This document shows, in pieces, positions 1 through 9,166 of a stretch of 40,778 nt of DNA. The notes below the pieces were generated by a model that was not told the DNA's origin, ran no database searches, and was given only the letters and a program-made list of their open reading frames with translations. Location of the stretch: assembly GCA_016292515.1 (NCBI GenBank), contig JAEDIJ010000016.1:1-40778 (forward strand), written 5' to 3'. Position 1 is the stretch's first letter; the number at the start of each line of letters is the position of its first letter. Position numbers and translations under genes: made by a program. The DNA comes from Victivallaceae bacterium (GTDB taxonomy: Bacteria > Verrucomicrobiota > Lentisphaeria > Victivallales > Victivallaceae).

Positions 1-286
1 AATCGCTCCCATCCGACTGCGCGCTCGTCGGCTACCGACTCGCATCCGACGGCAAATAAAACGTATATGGTACTTCCCCCGGTTCCTTTCGCGGTGGCAT
101 CCGCGAGTCAAACATTGGCGTAGGCGGTACGCATATCAAGCAGTCAGGCGGACGAAACGCGAAAGCGTGGAGATTTGCGGGGATAAGGAGTGCAGTAAAA
201 GCGTCAGTCCGCAAATATCTGCGGCAGTACAAAACCCGGCCCGTGGCTGGTTGAGGGTGTCCAGAGGGGCGATCAGCCCCTCTGGC
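1..286 (+). repeat. Dispersed structured repeat, copy A
   Basis: This gene-free stretch next to the 3' end of metG is one of three related copies in the window; the others are at 34942-35257 (inverted) and 35488-35757. Shared blocks include CCGCAAATATCTGCGG (209-224), a nearby GGAGATTTGCGG (169-180), a 6-bp hairpin TCGCGG/CCGCGA (89-106), a 6-bp hairpin at 236-250 and a perfect 10-bp hairpin at 261-285. The distal end has GTCGG-CTA-CCGAC (27-39), which copy C shares and copy B lacks. The repeat may continue beyond the left edge. I see no convincing coding sequence in it. Confidence 0.8.
261..285 (-). other. 10-bp stem-loop just downstream of metG
   Basis: CCAGAGGGGC pairs perfectly with GCCCCTCTGG around the 5-nt loop GATCA, 21 bases past the metG stop. 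It sits where a terminator would be, but no T-run follows on the metG strand, so it is not a canonical intrinsic terminator. Equivalent hairpins with different stem sequences lie at 34942-34966 and 35731-35757, each also just after a gene's stop codon. Confidence 0.7.
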
Positions 287-306
287 TCCCATTTGGCAAC
301 GAACTC

Positions 307-2217
307 TTACCCGATCCGGCAACCGGCGGGGATATCGCCGTCGATCGTCACGAGTTTCAATTCCTTGCCGTGTTTGGCGGCAAGCAACATCCCTTCGGAT
401 TCGACGCCGCGCAAAACGGCTTTCTGCAAATTGGCGACGACGACGATAGTCTTGCCGATCAATGTTTCCGGCGCGTAACTTTTGGCGATGCCGGCGACGA
501 TCTGGCGGGATTCGTTACCGAGATCAAGTTGAAGTTTCAGCAGTTTTTCCGCATCGGGGATCGCTTCGGCGGAAACGATTTTCGCCGTTTTCAGGACGAC
601 GCGCGAAAAATCCTCGATCGTGATAAGGGGCATTTCGGGGACGGCTTTTTCCGCTTTCTTTTCCTTTTTGACGGGAACTTCCTCTTTTTTCTCCTCGACG
701 ATACGGGGAAAAAGCGGTTCAATCTCTTTCATCGTGCGGTTCGACCAGTCAAACGGCGTATCCAGAGAACTGATCGCGCCGAGTTCGTCGGCACGGATGC
801 CCATCGCCTCGCCGAGCGCCGCCATTTTTTCCGGCATCACGGGGCTGAGCAGTACGGCGACGCGGCGCAGGACTTCCGCCGCCGTATGCAAAACGGTATG
901 AAGTCTTTCAGTCTTGTCTTCTTTGGCAAGTGCCCACGGAGCGCATTTTTCCAGATAGCGGTTTCCGGCGCGCACCGCGGACAAAACGGCGTTGATGCCC
1001 TGATCGAGTTTCATCTCGCCGAGGCTCGTGCGCATCAAGGCCGAAGCGGATTCGATTTCCGCAAGAAACTCCTTGTCGCAATCTTCCAAAACTCCGGCGG
1101 CAGGCACGGCGCCGCCCGTCGCGCGGATGGTCAGCTTGTTGACGCGCGAAAGCAAATTCCCGAGATCGTTGGCAAGGTCGCTGTTGTAACGCGCCGTAAA
1201 AGTTTCTTCGGAAAAATTCGCATCGTTGCCCGGCGACATTTCGGCGAGCAGAAAATAGCGGAAAGCATCGACGCCGCACTTGGCGATCATATCCATCGGA
1301 TTGACCACGTTGCCGAGCGATTTGCTCATCTTGGTGTTACCGGTCAGCCACCAGCCGTGGGCAAAAATCGTCTTGGGCAGCGGCAGATCCATCGCTTTGA
1401 GCATCGTCGGCCAGTAGACGCTGTGAGTCGTCAGAATATCCTTGCCGATCAACTCGCAAGTCGCGGGCCACCAGCGCGCAAAGGTTTTGTCGTCCTGCAA
1501 ATAGCCGACGCCGGAAACGTAGTTCAAAAGCGCGTCGAACCAGACGTAGCAGACATAATCCTTGTCAAAGGGCAGTTCGATGCCCCACGCCAGACGGGAT
1601 TTCGGACGGCTGATGCAAAGATCGTTCAGCGGTTTTTTCAGGAATCCGAGCGTTTCGTTGGCGCGGAATGTCGGCAGGATGAAATCGGGATGCGTTTTGA
1701 TGTAGTCGATCAGCCAGTCCTGATATTTGCTCATCCGAAAAAAGTAGTTCGACTCCTTGATCGCCTGCACTTCGCGGCCGCATTCGGGGCACTTGCCGTC
1801 GACGAGATCTTTTTCGGTGAAAAAGCGTTCGTCGCCGACGCAGTACCATCCGGTGTACTCCGCCTTGTAGATCTCACCGCGGTCAAAGAGATTTTGCAAC
1901 ACCTGCTGGACGACTTTGACGTGAAAATCCTGCGTCGTGCGGATGAAGCGGTCGTTGGTGATGCCGAGTTTTTTCCAGAGTTCCTGAAACCGGACGACCG
2001 TTTCGTCGCAATGGGCGAGATTGTCCATTCCGCGCTTGGCGGCGGCTTTTTCCACTTTCTGCCCGTGCTCGTCGGTACCGGTCAGAAAAAAGGTGTCATC
2101 GCCGAGACTGCGGTGATAACGGGCGAGCACGTCCGCAAGCACGGTGGTATAGGCGTGTCCGATATGCGGACGGTCATTGACGTAATAAATCGGGGTCGTA
2201 ACGTAAAATTTGGACAT
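307..2217 (-). CDS. metG: Methionyl-tRNA synthetase
   Basis: This cytoplasmic class I aminoacyl-tRNA synthetase (636 aa) charges tRNA-Met with methionine. The signature HIGH is at residues 18-21 and KMSKS at 296-300. The connective-peptide knuckle keeps C126, C143 and C146, but the usual second cysteine of the first pair is replaced (CVGDE), so zinc binding may be partial or absent. After the anticodon-binding helical domain comes a lysine/glutamate-rich linker and a C-terminal EMAP/Trbp111-like tRNA-binding domain (about residues 535-636), the fused form seen in many bacteria. The ATG has AGGAG six bases upstream and a good promoter at 2258-2286. The gene stands alone, divergent from the SGNH/MBOAT pair. 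Confidence 0.98.
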   Translation of the reverse strand: MSKFYVTTPIYYVNDRPHIGHAYTTVLADVLARYHRSLGDDTFFLTGTDEHGQKVEKAAAKRGMDNLAHCDETVVRFQELWKKLGITNDRFIRTTQDFHVKVVQQVLQNLFDRGEIYKAEYTGWYCVGDERFFTEKDLVDGKCPECGREVQAIKESNYFFRMSKYQDWLIDYIKTHPDFILPTFRANETLGFLKKPLNDLCISRPKSRLAWGIELPFDKDYVCYVWFDALLNYVSGVGYLQDDKTFARWWPATCELIGKDILTTHSVYWPTMLKAMDLPLPKTIFAHGWWLTGNTKMSKSLGNVVNPMDMIAKCGVDAFRYFLLAEMSPGNDANFSEETFTARYNSDLANDLGNLLSRVNKLTIRATGGAVPAAGVLEDCDKEFLAEIESASALMRTSLGEMKLDQGINAVLSAVRAGNRYLEKCAPWALAKEDKTERLHTVLHTAAEVLRRVAVLLSPVMPEKMAALGEAMGIRADELGAISSLDTPFDWSNRTMKEIEPLFPRIVEEKKEEVPVKKEKKAEKAVPEMPLITIEDFSRVVLKTAKIVSAEAIPDAEKLLKLQLDLGNESRQIVAGIAKSYAPETLIGKTIVVVANLQKAVLRGVESEGMLLAAKHGKELKLVTIDGDIPAGCRIG

Positions 2218-2257
2218 AAAAAACTCCTGTCAAATCAATTTCCATATTATTGTATTA

Positions 2258-2286
2258 AATATACCGCAAAAAGAAAAGAGTTTCAA
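2258..2286 (-). promoter_or_regulatory. metG promoter
   Basis: On the minus strand, TTGAAA (2286-2281) and TATATT (2263-2258) are separated by exactly 17 bp. The bases before the -10 read TTTTGCGG, identical to those at the DEAD-box helicase promoter. The predicted transcript start leaves a leader of about 35 nt before the metG start codon. Confidence 0.75.
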
Positions 2287-2349
2287 GAAAAAATCCGAAG
2301 TTCCCTCTCAAACTTTCCGTATTTTTCTCGCCACTTCAAAGAGACAAAT

Positions 2350-2377
2350 TTGAAAAAACATCCGAAGATGCTATTTT
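2350..2377 (+). promoter_or_regulatory. Promoter of the SGNH/MBOAT pair
   Basis: TTGAAA (2350-2355) and TATTTT (2372-2377) have a 16-bp spacer. This places the transcript start near 2384, downstream of the first in-frame ATG (2379), and so favours the ATG at 2436 as the real start of the next gene. Confidence 0.5.
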
Positions 2378-2435
2378 AATGTTTTGTAAGAACTCAAACC
2401 TTTCGGTAATATTGCCGGTTCGTTTTGGACCATTT

Positions 2436-3545
2436 ATGAAAAAAATCTTACAGGAACTCGATTTTTTCCAAAGGGAACGATCTCCCCGGAAATGGGTCAT
2501 CTCTTTTTTAGCCGGATGGTTTTCGCTCCTTTTTTTGTGGGGAGGGATCGTCCTTTTTACGGATCCCTACATCGTTTTTCACCGGACGATCGGACTCAAA
2601 ACGGCATATCGCAACCCTTACGCGATGCTGCCGGGGATTTTGCGAAACGAGCCCTACGACACCGTGCTGATCGGAAGCAGTATGTGTCAAAATTTTGAAT
2701 TAAAAGACATTTGCGATGCTCTTGGCGGTGATACGATCAAAGCGACGGCACCGGGACTTTCCGGCGAAGACGTCGATCAATTTTTACAGGAAATATTCAA
2801 AAGAAACGATGTCCGATTGCGCCGGATCATAATCGGAGTGGATCTCTGGGGATATTCCTCCTCTCGTCAAGCCCATTGGCGTGATTACCACTATCTCTAT
2901 CAGAGGCAATGGTCCTGGGAGTATTTTTACTCTCAAAACACCGCGGAGGCGGTTTTCAATCTGATCGTAACCAATCTCGCCTCCGCCGATACGAAAGGCG
3001 CAAACCTGGAAAAAGACCGCAACCGGATGTTCTGCGATAAACTCTGGCGTTTCAAATATTCCCGGAAGACTTTTGAAAACGCAATCAGAAAAAATGAAAG
3101 AATGCGCCCTGCCCCGCTGAATGACGCATTTGTGCAGAATATCGATCAAAGGCTCATCTCCCATATCAAAGCGCATCCGGAAGTCCACTTTGATCTTTTT
3201 CTGCCTCCGTACAGTGCCTGCTTCTGGTCAATGCAGCAAGAATACGGCGATATAACGGGATATTTAAACGCACGGCTTTCTCTTGCACAAGCGGTCGAAA
3301 CTCTGCCGAATGTTTCTCTGCATGACTTTCAGGATGACACGAAAATCATCTCGGATTTCGACCGCTACAAAGATATTTCCCACTACAATCAAAAAACCAA
3401 TCGTGAGATTTTAGGTTCCATCGCCCGGCAGGATCACAAAATCGCCAGCCTCGCGGCGATGGCGGCGGCAAATCAACGGCTGTTGAAGCAAGCCGAGATG
3501 TGCCTGCCCTATTATCGCAAATGCTGCGGAAAAACGGAGAAATAA
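2436..3545 (+). CDS. Membrane-anchored SGNH/AlgX-like protein, MBOAT partner
   Basis: The protein (369 aa from the ATG at 2436) has one N-terminal membrane helix (about residues 20-41), so the rest probably faces the periplasm. IGSSMCQNF (about 79-87) looks like the serine block of an SGNH/GDSL-type fold, and DISH (D313, H316) near the end fits the Asp/His block. Such proteins occur beside MBOAT O-acyltransferases (AlgJ/AlgX, PatB and DltD-like partners) and take the acyl group onto a glycan or polymer. The MBOAT gene follows one base after the stop. An upstream in-frame ATG (2379) would add 19 residues, but it overlaps the predicted promoter. The ribosome-binding site is weak at both. The substrate is unknown. 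Confidence 0.7.
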   Translation: MKKILQELDFFQRERSPRKWVISFLAGWFSLLFLWGGIVLFTDPYIVFHRTIGLKTAYRNPYAMLPGILRNEPYDTVLIGSSMCQNFELKDICDALGGDTIKATAPGLSGEDVDQFLQEIFKRNDVRLRRIIIGVDLWGYSSSRQAHWRDYHYLYQRQWSWEYFYSQNTAEAVFNLIVTNLASADTKGANLEKDRNRMFCDKLWRFKYSRKTFENAIRKNERMRPAPLNDAFVQNIDQRLISHIKAHPEVHFDLFLPPYSACFWSMQQEYGDITGYLNARLSLAQAVETLPNVSLHDFQDDTKIISDFDRYKDISHYNQKTNREILGSIARQDHKIASLAAMAAANQRLLKQAEMCLPYYRKCCGKTEK

Positions 3546-3546
3546 A

Positions 3547-4914
3547 ATGCTGTTCTGCTCCTATATTTTCATTTTGCTGTTTCTCCCGCTCTGCGTTGCC
3601 GGATATTATCTTCTCGCCGGACGTTTTCTCCGTCTGGCGCAGGGATATCTGCTCGGAATGTCGCTGATTTTTTACGGATATTTCAATTGGATGTATCTGT
3701 TGATCCTGCTCTCGTCGCTCGCGGTCAATTTTTCGCTCGGCAGACTTCTTTTTGTCCGACGGCAGAAATTTCTGCTGTGGCTGGGCATCCTTTTCAACGT
3801 GGCGTTGCTGGGATATTTCAAATACTACGACTTTTTCGTTTCCAATATCAATTCCATTTTCGGCACGTCGTTCGTTTTGAAGCATATCTTACTGCCGCTC
3901 GGAATCAGTTTTTATACGTTTCAGCAGATCGCCTATCTTTCCGACATCTGCAACGGACGTCTGCAAGACCGCTATTCGCCGCTGACCTACGCTTTATTCG
4001 TGACTTTTTTTCCGCAACTCATCGCCGGTCCGATCGTGCTTCCGGAGGAGATGATGCCGCAGTTTGCCGATCCGGCAAACCGCAAGATCAATATGCTCAA
4101 TTTTTCATCCGGCATTTTCATCTTTGCGGCTGGGCTGGCGAAAAAGATTTTACTGGCGGATCATTTCGCGATCGCCGCCGACACGCTCTTTGCCGCACCT
4201 CAACCGGATTGTCTCTCGTGTTGGAGCGGCGCACTTTCCTATATGATGCAGATTTATTTCGATTTCAGCGGTTACTGCGATATGGCGATCGGGATCGCGT
4301 TGCTTTTCAACATCCAGCTGCCGGTCAACTTTTCCTCGCCGTACCGCGCCGGAAACATTCAGGAATTCTGGCGGAAATGGCATATCACGCTGGGGCGTTT
4401 CCTCTCTCAATTCATCTACTTTCCGCTCGGAGGGAGCCGTAACGGGCAGTGGCGCACCTGCCGCAATCTCTTGATCACCTTTTTCATCAGCGGCTTGTGG
4501 CACGGCGCGGGCTGGACGTTTGTCCTATGGGGTGTGCTTCACGGAGTCGCGATGCTGATCCATCATTTTTGGAGCAAGGTCTGGGCAAAATCCATGCCGA
4601 AAGTTGCGGGATGGGGGATCACGTTTTTATTTATCCTGCTGGCGTGGGTGTTGTTTCGCGCGGAATCTCTGGGGACTGCCATCAAAGTTTACACGGGGAT
4701 GTTTTCCGGAAATTTTGCCGGATTTGAAGTTTCAGCGATGGATATCCTCTATTGGATCGCGGCGTTCGGGATCCTTTTCCTTTTGCCGCCGCTCAATACT
4801 TTCGCTCAAAAGAAACACGCCAATATCGCGACGTGGATCGCAGCGTTTGTGCTGCTCTTGATGTCGCTTTTCAGCCTATCCAGGATCACGCCTTTCATCT
4901 ACTTCAACTTTTGA
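3547..4914 (+). CDS. MBOAT family O-acyltransferase (AlgI/DltB-like)
   Basis: This 455-aa polytopic membrane protein of the AlgI/DltB type moves an acyl group, commonly acetyl, from the cytoplasm across the membrane to a surface polymer. The invariant MBOAT histidine is H319, in LWHGAGWTF. The conserved stretch FWRKWHITLGRF (about 274-285) precedes it, and the length is normal for AlgI. The start is one base after the upstream SGNH gene, with GGAG overlapping that gene's end, so the two are translated as a pair. Together they look like an O-acylation module for exopolysaccharide or cell envelope. No polymer biosynthesis genes are adjacent, so the acceptor cannot be named. It converges on the YgiQ gene with an 18-bp gap. 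Confidence 0.9.
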   Translation: MLFCSYIFILLFLPLCVAGYYLLAGRFLRLAQGYLLGMSLIFYGYFNWMYLLILLSSLAVNFSLGRLLFVRRQKFLLWLGILFNVALLGYFKYYDFFVSNINSIFGTSFVLKHILLPLGISFYTFQQIAYLSDICNGRLQDRYSPLTYALFVTFFPQLIAGPIVLPEEMMPQFADPANRKINMLNFSSGIFIFAAGLAKKILLADHFAIAADTLFAAPQPDCLSCWSGALSYMMQIYFDFSGYCDMAIGIALLFNIQLPVNFSSPYRAGNIQEFWRKWHITLGRFLSQFIYFPLGGSRNGQWRTCRNLLITFFISGLWHGAGWTFVLWGVLHGVAMLIHHFWSKVWAKSMPKVAGWGITFLFILLAWVLFRAESLGTAIKVYTGMFSGNFAGFEVSAMDILYWIAAFGILFLLPPLNTFAQKKHANIATWIAAFVLLLMSLFSLSRITPFIYFNF

Positions 4915-4932
4915 AGTCGCGTTCGCGGTCTT

Positions 4933-6702
4933 TTACCGTTGCTTTTTGCCCGGCTTTCGGTTGCCGGGAACGGGGCGTTTCTGACTTTTGGTACGGTCGC
5001 GACGCAATAAATCGCGCTGACTGCGGCGTTCGGCAAGCCCCTTGCTGACTTCGATCGGCGTGCCGTCCGGCGCGATCCCGGCGCAGTACATCGCGCACCC
5101 CATCGTCATCGCAAGCGGCATAAAATCCTGCACCTGCTGGGGGCTCCAATGGTATTTTTCGAGGTACTCGTCGACGATTTCCATTTCCTTGGCGGTACTG
5201 CCCGGAAAATTGGAAATAAAGTATGGCACCATATACTGCTCTTTGCCGCTCTGACGGTTGACGCGGTCAAAAATCTCCTTGAAAGCGTCGAATTCCCCCG
5301 GTTCGCCTTTGCGCATCAACTGCAACACTTTGCCGTCGAGATGCTCGGGCGCGACGCTGATCTGCCCCGAAACGTGATCGCGGATGATCTTTTCCGTCTG
5401 GCGCGGCTGTTTCAAGGCGAGATCGAGCCGGACGCCGGAATTGATGAAAACGTGTTTGACGCGCGGGATCTGCCGGATGCGGTCGAGCAGATCCATCAGC
5501 GGTTTTTCCTCAATGCCGTAATTGGGGCAGAAATGAGGAAAGAGACAACTGTAACGTTTGCATTTCTTGCATTTTTCAATATCGACGGGGTGATGCCCGT
5601 AAATGTTGCCCGCCGCGCCGCCGACGTCGCTCACCGTGCCGTGAAACCACGGTTTTTGCGTGAGTTTTTCGATGCTCCGCACGATGCTCGCGCAACTGCG
5701 CGAAACAAGGTGATGCCCCTGATGCGCCACCAATCCGCAAAAGGCGCATCCTCCCGGACAGCCGCGCACGACCTGAATGGAATCCTTGATGACTTCCCAC
5801 GCCGGAATTTTTTCCTTGTAACTCCAATGGGGAAGCCCGGTGAACGGCAGTTCCGAAACGTGGTCGAAAACTTCCGTCGTCATCGGAACGCGCGGCGGTT
5901 CAACGAGCAGAATGCGGCCGTTGGTGCGCTGAATGAGACGGCGGCCGTTCCACGGATTCATCTCGGCTTCGATGATTTTCGTCTCGCGCATAATGGCAAG
6001 TTTATCCGAGCATATCTCCTCGTATGGAGGAAGTTCAAGGACATTTTCATCGACGGTAAAATCCGAACTTTCCCTGCCGCCGAGATAACGGCAAGTTCCC
6101 CTGATCCCCGCGAGCGTCCGTTGGTTTTTCAGCCGGTCGAAAATTTCCGGCATCGTCTCCTCGCCCAAGCCGTAGCAGAGCAAATCCGCTTTGGCATCGA
6201 CGAGCATCGACGGGCGCATTTTATCCTGCCAGTAATCGTAATGCGCGACGCGGCGCAGACTTGCCTCCACACCGCCCAATATGACGGGAAGCCCCGGGAA
6301 CGCCTGCCGCGCCAGTTGCGCATAAACTACCGTTGCGTGCGGCGGACAAAGTCCCGTTTTGCCGCCGGGGGAATAGAGGTCTTCGCGGCGAAGCCGCCGC
6401 CCCGCGGTATAAAGTTTGACCATCGAGTCCAGATTGCCGCTGGCGACCCCGATGCCGAGCAACGGCCGCCCGAAAACTTTGAGACTGTCGGGATCTTTCC
6501 AGTCCGGCTGGGCGACGATGCCGACGCGGTAGCCCTTGTCGAGCAGTATGCGGGCGATGAGCGACGGCCCGAAACTCGGATGATCGATGTAGGCGTCGCC
6601 CGTCACGATCAGAATGTCGATCGCGTCCCAGTGACGCGCCGCCATTTCCTCGCGGGTCATCGGAACAAACGAAAGCAGGTCTTTGAAAGATGATTCCGTC
6701 AT
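4933..6702 (-). CDS. YgiQ family radical SAM protein
   Basis: The protein (589 aa) has an N-terminal cobalamin-binding-like region (about 20-150) and a radical SAM core with C315, C319 and C322 in RGCPGGCAFCG, the CX3CX2C [4Fe-4S] motif. The C-terminus carries further YgiQ-type sequence ending in a basic tail. The family is widespread and its biochemical role is not settled. I place the start at the ATG at 6702, because GGAGGAAAGGA lies just upstream; a TTG at 6762 would add 20 unlikely residues and lies just past the pnp terminator. No promoter of the type used elsewhere here is visible in the short gap after that terminator, so expression may rely on read-through from pnp. Confidence 0.9.
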   Translation of the reverse strand: MTESSFKDLLSFVPMTREEMAARHWDAIDILIVTGDAYIDHPSFGPSLIARILLDKGYRVGIVAQPDWKDPDSLKVFGRPLLGIGVASGNLDSMVKLYTAGRRLRREDLYSPGGKTGLCPPHATVVYAQLARQAFPGLPVILGGVEASLRRVAHYDYWQDKMRPSMLVDAKADLLCYGLGEETMPEIFDRLKNQRTLAGIRGTCRYLGGRESSDFTVDENVLELPPYEEICSDKLAIMRETKIIEAEMNPWNGRRLIQRTNGRILLVEPPRVPMTTEVFDHVSELPFTGLPHWSYKEKIPAWEVIKDSIQVVRGCPGGCAFCGLVAHQGHHLVSRSCASIVRSIEKLTQKPWFHGTVSDVGGAAGNIYGHHPVDIEKCKKCKRYSCLFPHFCPNYGIEEKPLMDLLDRIRQIPRVKHVFINSGVRLDLALKQPRQTEKIIRDHVSGQISVAPEHLDGKVLQLMRKGEPGEFDAFKEIFDRVNRQSGKEQYMVPYFISNFPGSTAKEMEIVDEYLEKYHWSPQQVQDFMPLAMTMGCAMYCAGIAPDGTPIEVSKGLAERRSQRDLLRRDRTKSQKRPVPGNRKPGKKQR

Positions 6703-6763
6703 CGCCGCAACATTCCTTTCCTCCACCGAAGCGGAGCCGCCGTTATCTCGATAATTTTTCAAG

Positions 6764-6811
6764 TCAAAAAAAGGGGCGATGCCAAACCGTGAAGTTCTGC
6801 AACGCCCCTTT
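6764..6811 (-). terminator. Intrinsic terminator of pnp
   Basis: Read on the minus strand, AAAGGGGCG (6811-6803) pairs with CGCCCCTTT (6778-6770), and a continuous T-run follows. It begins 20 bases after the pnp stop codon. The loop of about 24 nt is long for a terminator, but the 9-bp GC-rich stem and T-tract are clear. Confidence 0.85.
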
Positions 6812-6830
6812 GCGAAAAACGCAACGGGAT

Positions 6831-8942
6831 TTACTCGCCCATTTCTTTGAGCGCGGCCTTGCGGCTCAAACGGATCTTGCCGGTCGAGTCGATGTCGATC
6901 ACCTTGACGGTAACAAAGTCACCCTCGTTGCAGATGTCGGTCACCTTGTTGACGCGGTAGTCCGCCATTTCGGAAATGTGGAGCAAGCCGTCCAGACCGG
7001 GCAGAATTTCGACGAAAGCACCGAAATCGCGCACGGTAACGACTTTGCCGCGGTAAATTTTGCCGATCTCCGCCTCCGCCGTCGAAGCGAGGACGCGCTC
7101 CTTGGCGGCGTTGAGCTGATCGAGATTCGACGCCATGATCTTGACGGTGCCGTCTTCGGCGACGTCGATCGAAGCACCGGTCTCGTCGGTGATCGAGCGG
7201 ATGTTCTTGCCGCCGGGGCCGATGAGGGCACCGATCTTTTCCGGATTGATCTTGACGACGTCAAGACGCGGAGCGCGCGGGCTGATCTCGGCGCGCGGCT
7301 TGGCGATGCACGCCTCGATCACGTCGAGGATTTTGAGACGCGCGATGCGGTCGCGCTCCATACCCTCGCAGAGCAAGTCGATCGGAATTCCGGGCAACTT
7401 CAAATCGAGCTGGAATCCGGTGATGCCGTCGCGGGTACCGCAGACCTTGAAGTCCATATCGCCGAAGTGGTCCTCGGCGCCGATGATGTCGGTAAGCAGC
7501 AGACGTTCGCCGTTGTCACCGGTCACCAGACCGCAGGAAATACCCGCGACGGGAGCGGTGATCGGCACGCCGGCATCCATCAGCGCAAGCGTCGCGCCGC
7601 AGACGCTCGCCATCGAGGTCGAGCCGTTGGAACTCATGATCTCGGAAACGCAGCGGATGACGTAGGGGAAATCCTTGGGCACGACCTTGGAAACGGAACG
7701 CTCCGCAAGATTGCCGTGACCGATCTCGCGGCGGCCGGGACCGGTGATGCGGCCGACTTCGCCGACGCTGAAATTCGGGAAATTGTAGTGCAGATAGAAG
7801 CGTTTGACGCCGAGTCCGGTCGGACTGCTGAGGTCGTCGAATTCCTGCGCGTCCTTGTCATTGCCGAGCGTGGCGATGACGAGCGCCTGGGTTTCGCCGC
7901 GGCTGAAAAGCGCACTGCCGTGAACGACGGGGAGCACGCCGACTTCGGCGGAAAGCGGACGGATCTCGGTGATCGAGCGGCCGTCGGGACGGAACTGTTT
8001 GGTCAAAATGACATTGCGGGTGACGGTGCGGATGAAATCATCGAAGCCCTTGGCGGTTTCGAGGAGGAAGTCCGCATCGCTCATATCGGCAAATTCCGCG
8101 CGGAGTTTTTCGCGGGCATCGGCAAGCAACGCATTCTGCGCGACTTGACGGTCTTCCTTGCCGGGGATGGTGCAGACGTTTTCGATGCGGTCGGCGCAGA
8201 CGGCTTCAAGACGTTTCTGCAGATTTTCCGGCACGGGGAAAAGTTTGTATTCCTTTTTCGGACGGCCCGCCTTGGCGGCGAGTTCGATCTGGGCGGCACA
8301 CTGCTTTTTGATCGCCTCGTTGGCGGCGTACATCGCTTCGCGCATCTGCGCTTCGGTGACGAATTCCGCCTCGCCCTCGATCATGATCACCTTGTCGGGA
8401 CTGCCGGCGTAGATGAGGTCGAGTTTGCTGTTTTCCATTTCGGCGCGGGTCGGGTTGATGACGTACTTGCCGTCGACGAGACCGACGCGGACGGCGCCGA
8501 TGGGGCCCTGGAAAGGCATATCCGAAAGCATCAGACAGACGGAAGCGCCGAGCATCGCGAGCACGTCCGGCTCGTTGACGCCGTCGGCGGAAAGCAGCGT
8601 CGCGCAGACCTGCACTTCATCGAAAAAGCCTTTCGGGAAAAGCGGACGGATCGGACGGTCGATCATACGGCAGGTGAGGATCTCCTTGGTCGACGGACGG
8701 CCTTCGCGTTTGATGTAGCCGCCGGGGAATTTGCCCGCGGCGCTGTACTTCTCGCGGTAGTCGACCTGCAACGGGAAAAAGTCGGAACCTTCGCGCGGAG
8801 CACCGCTGCACGCGGTGACGAGCACGATGGTGTCGCCGAGACGCACGAGCGCGGCGCCGTTGGCGAGTTTTGCGACCTTGCCGCTGGAAATTTCCATCGT
8901 GCGGTCGCCGTCGAACTGAAAGATCACTTTTTCTTCAGCCAT
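6831..8942 (-). CDS. pnp: Polyribonucleotide nucleotidyltransferase (PNPase)
   Basis: PNPase is a trimeric phosphorolytic 3'-5' exoribonuclease that degrades RNA to nucleoside diphosphates. The protein (703 aa from the ATG at 8942) has two RNase PH-like domains separated by a helical linker, then a KH domain (GPGGKNIRSITDETGASIDV) and a C-terminal S1 domain. The length matches the family. AAAGGG lies about 11 bases upstream of this start; an in-frame extension to 9008 adds residues foreign to the family. The transcript from the promoter at 9135-9163 has a leader of roughly 185 nt, long enough for the autoregulation typical of pnp. rpsO, its usual neighbour, is not here. Confidence 0.98.
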   Translation of the reverse strand: MAEEKVIFQFDGDRTMEISSGKVAKLANGAALVRLGDTIVLVTACSGAPREGSDFFPLQVDYREKYSAAGKFPGGYIKREGRPSTKEILTCRMIDRPIRPLFPKGFFDEVQVCATLLSADGVNEPDVLAMLGASVCLMLSDMPFQGPIGAVRVGLVDGKYVINPTRAEMENSKLDLIYAGSPDKVIMIEGEAEFVTEAQMREAMYAANEAIKKQCAAQIELAAKAGRPKKEYKLFPVPENLQKRLEAVCADRIENVCTIPGKEDRQVAQNALLADAREKLRAEFADMSDADFLLETAKGFDDFIRTVTRNVILTKQFRPDGRSITEIRPLSAEVGVLPVVHGSALFSRGETQALVIATLGNDKDAQEFDDLSSPTGLGVKRFYLHYNFPNFSVGEVGRITGPGRREIGHGNLAERSVSKVVPKDFPYVIRCVSEIMSSNGSTSMASVCGATLALMDAGVPITAPVAGISCGLVTGDNGERLLLTDIIGAEDHFGDMDFKVCGTRDGITGFQLDLKLPGIPIDLLCEGMERDRIARLKILDVIEACIAKPRAEISPRAPRLDVVKINPEKIGALIGPGGKNIRSITDETGASIDVAEDGTVKIMASNLDQLNAAKERVLASTAEAEIGKIYRGKVVTVRDFGAFVEILPGLDGLLHISEMADYRVNKVTDICNEGDFVTVKVIDIDSTGKIRLSRKAALKEMGE

Positions 8943-9134
8943 TTTGATTTGAACCCTTTCATTTTGGTTTCCGGTTTTATGGATAAAACTTTTTGATCGT
9001 CGCTGCAAGCGGGAGTTTCGCGCGGAATCCCGGTATCAATCGCCGACTGAACCGGCAACTGATAGCGGCCGAATTCCACGACCACGCGCCCGCTGAAAAC
9101 ACGGCACAAAGGTTTTATACCACGGTTAAGTAAT

Positions 9135-9163
9135 AATATACACGCGCAAAAGCGTTTTTACAA
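9135..9163 (-). promoter_or_regulatory. pnp promoter
   Basis: On the minus strand, TTGTAA (9163-9158) and TATATT (9140-9135) are separated by 17 bp. It lies directly behind the miaA terminator, so pnp has its own transcription unit. The leader between about 9128 and 8943 has no convincing gene. Confidence 0.7.
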
Positions 9164-9166
9164 GTC

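Noticed and set aside
370..2379. Long open frame antisense to metG (and similar ones antisense to pnp at 6690-8996, to YgiQ at 5149-6693 and to the fucosidase region at 31581-34037)
   Set aside because: They mirror GC-rich codons of well-identified genes on the other strand, have arginine- and aspartate-rich composition without motifs, and lack ribosome-binding sites.
8924..9109. 61-codon open frame in the pnp leader
   Set aside because: No ribosome-binding site, no conserved features, and it overlaps the pnp start; it remains only a weak leader-peptide possibility.
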